Shown here one piece after another: positions 60,890-64,000 of a stretch of 64,000 bases of DNA. Numbering within the stretch: the first letter of the stretch is position 1; the number at the start of each line of letters is the position of its first letter. The stretch comes from Sphingomonas prati (GTDB lineage Bacteria > Pseudomonadota > Alphaproteobacteria > Sphingomonadales > Sphingomonadaceae), in contig NZ_BMJP01000002.1 of NCBI RefSeq assembly GCF_014643515.1, forward strand, positions 124,001 through 188,000, in the 5' to 3' direction. Under the pieces are notes generated by a model. That model saw only the letters and a list, made by a program, of their open reading frames with translations. It was not told where the DNA came from and searched no databases. The translations under genes and the position numbers were made by a program.

Positions 60890-61612
60890 ATGTCGGACGA
60901 ACCCCATATCCTGCTGGTCGACGATGCGCGCGACATCCGCGATCCGCTCGCGGCGTATCTCGGGCGCGAAGGGATGCGCGTCACCAAGGCGGAAAGCGCC
61001 GCCGCCGCGCGCGCCGTCCTCGCCGTCCACGCGATCGACCTCGTCCTGCTCGACGTCATGATGCCGGGCGAGGACGGCCTGTCGCTCGCCGGCTTCCTGC
61101 GCGCCACCACGCAGATCCCGGTCATCCTGCTCACCGCCCGCGCGGAGGAGGTCGACCGCATCCTGGGGCTGGAGATCGGCGCCGACGATTATGTGACGAA
61201 GCCCTTCTCCCCGCGCGAACTGCTCGCCCGGATCAAGGCCGTCCTGCGCCGCACCGCGGGCGGCGGCACCGCGACGGTCCACGCCCCCGATGCGGACGGC
61301 TTCGCATTCGGCCCCTGGGTCCTGCGCACCGGCGACCGCGAACTGGTCGACGAAGCCGGCGTCGCCGCCCCGCTGTCGACCGGCGAATACAACCTCCTCC
61401 ACGCGTTCGTCACCCACCCGCGCCGCGTGCTGACCCGCGATCAGCTGCTCGATCTCAGCCAGGGCCGCGAACTGGCCGCGTTCGAACGCAGCATCGACAA
61501 CCACATCAGCCGCCTGCGCCGCAAGCTGGAGCTCGACCCCGCCGATCCGCGCCTGATCAAGACGGTCCGCGGCGGCGGCTACATGCTTGCCGCCGACGTG
61601 CGCCGCATATGA
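60890..61612 (+). CDS. OmpR-family response regulator
   Basis: 240 aa. Receiver domain with VDDARDIRD, phosphorylation site D55 (LLDVMMPGEDG), LLTAR and K in YVTKPFSPRELLARI. The winged-helix domain has LSTGEYNLLHAF, a recognition region FERSIDNHISRLRRKLE and the wing TVRGGGYML. Its stop overlaps the sensor kinase start (ATGA). A distinct paralogue of the pair at 7147-9184. Confidence 0.92.
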   Translation: MSDEPHILLVDDARDIRDPLAAYLGREGMRVTKAESAAAARAVLAVHAIDLVLLDVMMPGEDGLSLAGFLRATTQIPVILLTARAEEVDRILGLEIGADDYVTKPFSPRELLARIKAVLRRTAGGGTATVHAPDADGFAFGPWVLRTGDRELVDEAGVAAPLSTGEYNLLHAFVTHPRRVLTRDQLLDLSQGRELAAFERSIDNHISRLRRKLELDPADPRLIKTVRGGGYMLAADVRRI

Positions 61613-62973
61613 TCCGCTTCCTGCCGCGCAGCCTCGGCGGCCAGATGGCGCTGCTGCTCGGCTTGGCGCTGCTCGTCGCGCAGATCGCCAATGTCGCGCT
61701 GATCCTGAACGAGCGCCAGAAACTCACACTCGCCCAGAACCAGGGCCCCGCGATCGACCGGTTCGCCGGCGTGGCGGCCGATCTCGCCGCCGCCGCACCC
61801 GAATTCCGCGCCGCGCTGCTCGCCGACGCCTCGCACCGCGGCGCCCGCTTCGCCTACTCGGCCGACAGCGGCATTCCCCCCCGCGCCCGCAACGCTGCGG
61901 TCGAGGCGCGGCTGGCCGATGCACTCGCCGATCTCGACACCCGCCCCGCCGCGGTCCGCGCCGCGATCACCAGGGCGCCCGAGCCACCCCGCCTCCCCGG
62001 CGCGAACCGCGCCCGCCCGCCGGAATCCGCCGAACGCCAGCTGATGATCCTCGCCGTCCGCGGGCGCGAGGGGCGCTGGCTGACCGCGCGGATCATCACG
62101 CCACCGCGCGACCCGCGGCTCGGCATCCGGCTGGGCGCCGCCACGTTGCTGCTTTACCTGATCGTACTCGGCGCCAGCATCGTCATCGCGATGCGGCTCG
62201 CCCGCCCGTTGCGCGATCTGACCCGCGCGGCCGATGCGTTCGGCGGGCGGGGCGATCCGGTCGCGGTGCCGGTCCGCGGGCCGGACGATCTGCGCCACGC
62301 GATCGTCGCGTTCAACGCGATGAACGCGCGCGTGGTGGCACTGCTCGACGAAAAGGACCGCATGCTCGGCGCGATCGGTCACGACCTGCGCACCCCGCTC
62401 GCCTCGCTCCGCATCCGGATCGAGGGGATGGACCCCGCCGAGGAACGCGTCGCCGCGATCGCGACCATCGACGAATCGACCGCGATGCTGGAGGACATCC
62501 TCGTCCTCGCCCGCACCGGCCGCGTGCGCGAGGACGCCCGCCGGATGGACGTCGCCGCTTTGGTCGAGGCGCTGGTGGAGGACTACCGCGACATGGGTCG
62601 CGCGGTCGCCTTTACACCCGGCCCACGTGCCATCGCCGACGTGCAGCCCGTCCTGCTGCGCCGCGCGGTCCGCAACCTCGTCGACAACGCGCTCGCCTAC
62701 GCCACCACCGCGACGCTGTCGGTCGCCGCCACCGCGGACGCCGTGATCGTCAGCATCGCCGACGACGGCCCCGGCATCCCCCCCGCCGACCGCGCCCGCA
62801 TGATGCAGCCCTTCCAGCGCCAGGACTCCTCCCGCAACCGCGACACCGGCGGCACCGGCCTCGGCCTCGCCATCGCCCGCAGCATCGCCGAAGGCCATGG
62901 CGGTACACTGACGCTGGGCGAGGCGGAGGGCGGCGGGTTGCTGGCGGAGATCAGGTTGCCGGTTACGCGTTAG
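61609..62973 (+). CDS. Sensor histidine kinase with HAMP domain
   Basis: 454 aa. Membrane segments at about residues 11-33 and 175-196 bound a periplasmic region of about 140 residues. HAMP (RPLRDLTRAADAFGGRGDP) is followed by HisKA with acceptor H258 (IGHDLRTPLASLRIR) and HATPase_c with N-box RNLVDNALAYA, DDGPGIPPADRARM and GGTGLGLAI. The stimulus is not known. Translationally coupled to the regulator. Repeats of the CCCTCTCCCC class follow. Confidence 0.92.
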   Translation: MIRFLPRSLGGQMALLLGLALLVAQIANVALILNERQKLTLAQNQGPAIDRFAGVAADLAAAAPEFRAALLADASHRGARFAYSADSGIPPRARNAAVEARLADALADLDTRPAAVRAAITRAPEPPRLPGANRARPPESAERQLMILAVRGREGRWLTARIITPPRDPRLGIRLGAATLLLYLIVLGASIVIAMRLARPLRDLTRAADAFGGRGDPVAVPVRGPDDLRHAIVAFNAMNARVVALLDEKDRMLGAIGHDLRTPLASLRIRIEGMDPAEERVAAIATIDESTAMLEDILVLARTGRVREDARRMDVAALVEALVEDYRDMGRAVAFTPGPRAIADVQPVLLRRAVRNLVDNALAYATTATLSVAATADAVIVSIADDGPGIPPADRARMMQPFQRQDSSRNRDTGGTGLGLAIARSIAEGHGGTLTLGEAEGGGLLAEIRLPVTR

Positions 62974-62995
62974 GCGTCACCCCAAGCCAAACCGC

Positions 62996-63076
62996 TTCCC
63001 CGAGGGGAGAGGGAGCCAAGTCACGCAGCGCAACCAAAAGCCCTCTCCCCTCCGGGGAGAGGGTTGGGAGAGGGGA
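62996..63076. repeat. CCCTCTCCCC / GGGGAGAGGG repeats after the kinase gene
   Basis: CCCCGAGGGGAGAGGGA is followed by CCCTCTCCCCTCCGGGGAGAGGGTTGGGAGAGGGG. The inner CCCTCTCCCC-TCC-GGGGAGAGGG is a perfect 10-base-pair hairpin. Same class as 11417-11530. It lies between convergent genes and may end transcription. Confidence 0.75.
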
Positions 63077-63096
63077 GCAACACCGCCGTCAAATCG

Positions 63097-63747
63097 CTAC
63101 CGCCCCACATACCGATCCGGCCGATGCCAGGCGATCAACACCAGACTGATCGCCGCCGCACTCAACGCGGACCAGCACAACCGCTCCAGACTCACCACGG
63201 GCACCGCTGCCGCCAGGATCAGCACGTCGATCGCGATCTGCGTCCGACCCGCATTCCACCCACGCCGCCGCTGCAACCAAAGCGTGATCACGCCAGTGCC
63301 ACCCACCCCCGCATCGTGCCGCGCCAGCGACAGGATCCCCATCCCGATCACCGTCCCCCCCACCAGCGCCGCGAACATCGGATGCACGTCGGCGATCGTC
63401 AGCGACAGCTTGGCGGCGGCCGAAATCGCCGCGATCCCGACATTCACCAGCACCGTCTTCACCGCGAACCGCGCCCCCATCACGCGGTGCGCGAACAGGA
63501 AGAACGGGATGTTGATCACCGTGAACAGCACCCCCACCGGCCACGGCACCAGATACGACACCAGCAGCGCGACCCCCGCGATCCCGCCGGTCACCAACCC
63601 GGCGGCGTGCAGCAGCACCAGTCCCAGCACCAGCAGGATGCACCCGACGACCAGCGCATAGCCGTCCTCGACCAGGCTATGCGCGGTCCCGCGTTCGGCA
63701 CGCGCGCGGGTGCGGCGGTTCGGCGTCGTCAGCGGTGTCGTCGTCAT
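63097..63747 (-). CDS. YitT-family membrane protein
   Basis: 216 aa, about five to six hydrophobic segments: ALVVGCILLVLGLVLLHAAG, VTGGIAGVALLVSYL, GVLFTVINIPFFLF, AAISAAAKLSL, LVGGTVIGMGILSLA, and a last one ending near SLVLIAW. The GLVTGGIAGVAL and GGTGVITLWLQ elements are those of the YitT/DUF161 family, whose function is unknown. The start was set at 63747; a longer one at 63795 adds a charged N-terminus. Divergent from the next gene. Confidence 0.85.
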   Translation of the reverse strand: MTTTPLTTPNRRTRARAERGTAHSLVEDGYALVVGCILLVLGLVLLHAAGLVTGGIAGVALLVSYLVPWPVGVLFTVINIPFFLFAHRVMGARFAVKTVLVNVGIAAISAAAKLSLTIADVHPMFAALVGGTVIGMGILSLARHDAGVGGTGVITLWLQRRRGWNAGRTQIAIDVLILAAAVPVVSLERLCWSALSAAAISLVLIAWHRPDRYVGR

Positions 63748-63908
63748 GGCGGTCAGCCCCGGATCGGCGTCAAAATGGTCCGGCATCCGCTCCACCGGCC
63801 CGCGCGCATGGGCGGTCCTAGTGACGCAGCCCTAACCCGCCCGACCGGCGGTGTCATCCAAAGACCATTTCGCTTGTCGCCGGCCCCACCGCTGCGCCAG
63901 GATGCGCC

Positions 63909-64000
63909 ATGCCGATCGCCGCCCTTCCGCCGATGCTCCCGCTCGACCCGCGCCAGGTCGCCGTCCTGCGCGTCCGCGGTATCGCCAACGCCGCCGCGCT
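63909..64000 (+). CDS. Start of an unidentified gene (cut by window edge)
   Basis: An ATG at 63909 opens a frame that stays open to the window edge, reading MPIAALPPMLPLDPRQVAVL and then RVRGIANAAA. Codon use is typical of real genes here (G/C third positions). Too short to assign. The gap before it is about 160 bases. Confidence 0.5.
   Translation, partial: MPIAALPPMLPLDPRQVAVLRVRGIANAAA

Overview
The window looks like a chromosomal segment of a sphingomonad (Sphingomonas-like alphaproteobacterium). The base composition is very GC-rich with strong third-position GC. The gene content fits (NodT-type efflux lipoprotein, TonB-dependent receptor with FecI/FecR, autotransporters, S9/S41/DUF885 peptidases, LOV histidine kinase). 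Long inverted repeats of a type common in sphingomonad genomes recur between genes. Taxonomy is inferred from composition and protein style only.

Layout. 1-3418: DUF2254 membrane protein cut by the window edge, a CarF/PEDS1-type lipid desaturase, and a convergent LOV-histidine-kinase/response-regulator pair. 3540-6902: glycosyltransferase facing an acyl-CoA dehydrogenase / PIG-L deacetylase / NodS-like methyltransferase operon. 7147-9184: OmpR-type two-component system. 9295-9996: beta-carbonic anhydrase. 10064-14337: EmrB/EmrA/NodT tripartite efflux operon. 14428-20159: MoaB/CinA-domain protein, Map, a small secreted protein, MaeB and a ROK sugar kinase. 20209-22299: an AT-rich foreign island with a PIN-like protein, an XRE-ImmA/IrrE protein and a divergent small membrane protein. 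22437-28508: peptidases, a flavin disulfide oxidoreductase and a small secreted protein. 28564-32101: radical SAM protein, an outer-membrane beta-barrel and a DUF4130-UdgX fusion. 32171-38664: aldo/keto reductase, two DsbA-like proteins with DUF721, MutY-NudC and prephenate dehydratase. 38799-43399: cytochrome c, DUF1345, PurS-PurQ and a DUF4394 autotransporter. 43500-48889: tRNA-Arg(TCT), an S9 peptidase, an RTX-type repeat protein and a decayed copy of the tRNA 3' half. 48899-55981: TonB receptor, FecR and FecI-type sigma (one operon), then a large autotransporter. 56173-59293: DUF4214-methyltransferase, a small protein behind an EcfG-type promoter, and a DUF885 peptidase. 59303-60285: two paralogous small-RNA-like units flanking a 93-aa ORF. 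60441-64000: RcnB-like protein, a second two-component system, a YitT-type membrane protein and the start of another gene.

How the genes work together. Several blocks are clear functional units: DHA2 efflux pump, FecI-FecR-TonB receptor, PurS-PurQ, MutY-NudC, two OmpR/EnvZ-type pairs and the LOV kinase/receiver pair. The less understood units are (i) the GT / deacetylase / NodS-methyltransferase / acyl-CoA-dehydrogenase cluster, whose parts resemble those of lipo-oligosaccharide modification; (ii) the radical SAM and UdgX-fusion pair; (iii) the AT-rich toxin-antitoxin-like island; and (iv) the duplicated terminator-ending RNA units. All coordinates and motifs come from reading the sequence; family names come from recognised motifs, with no database search.
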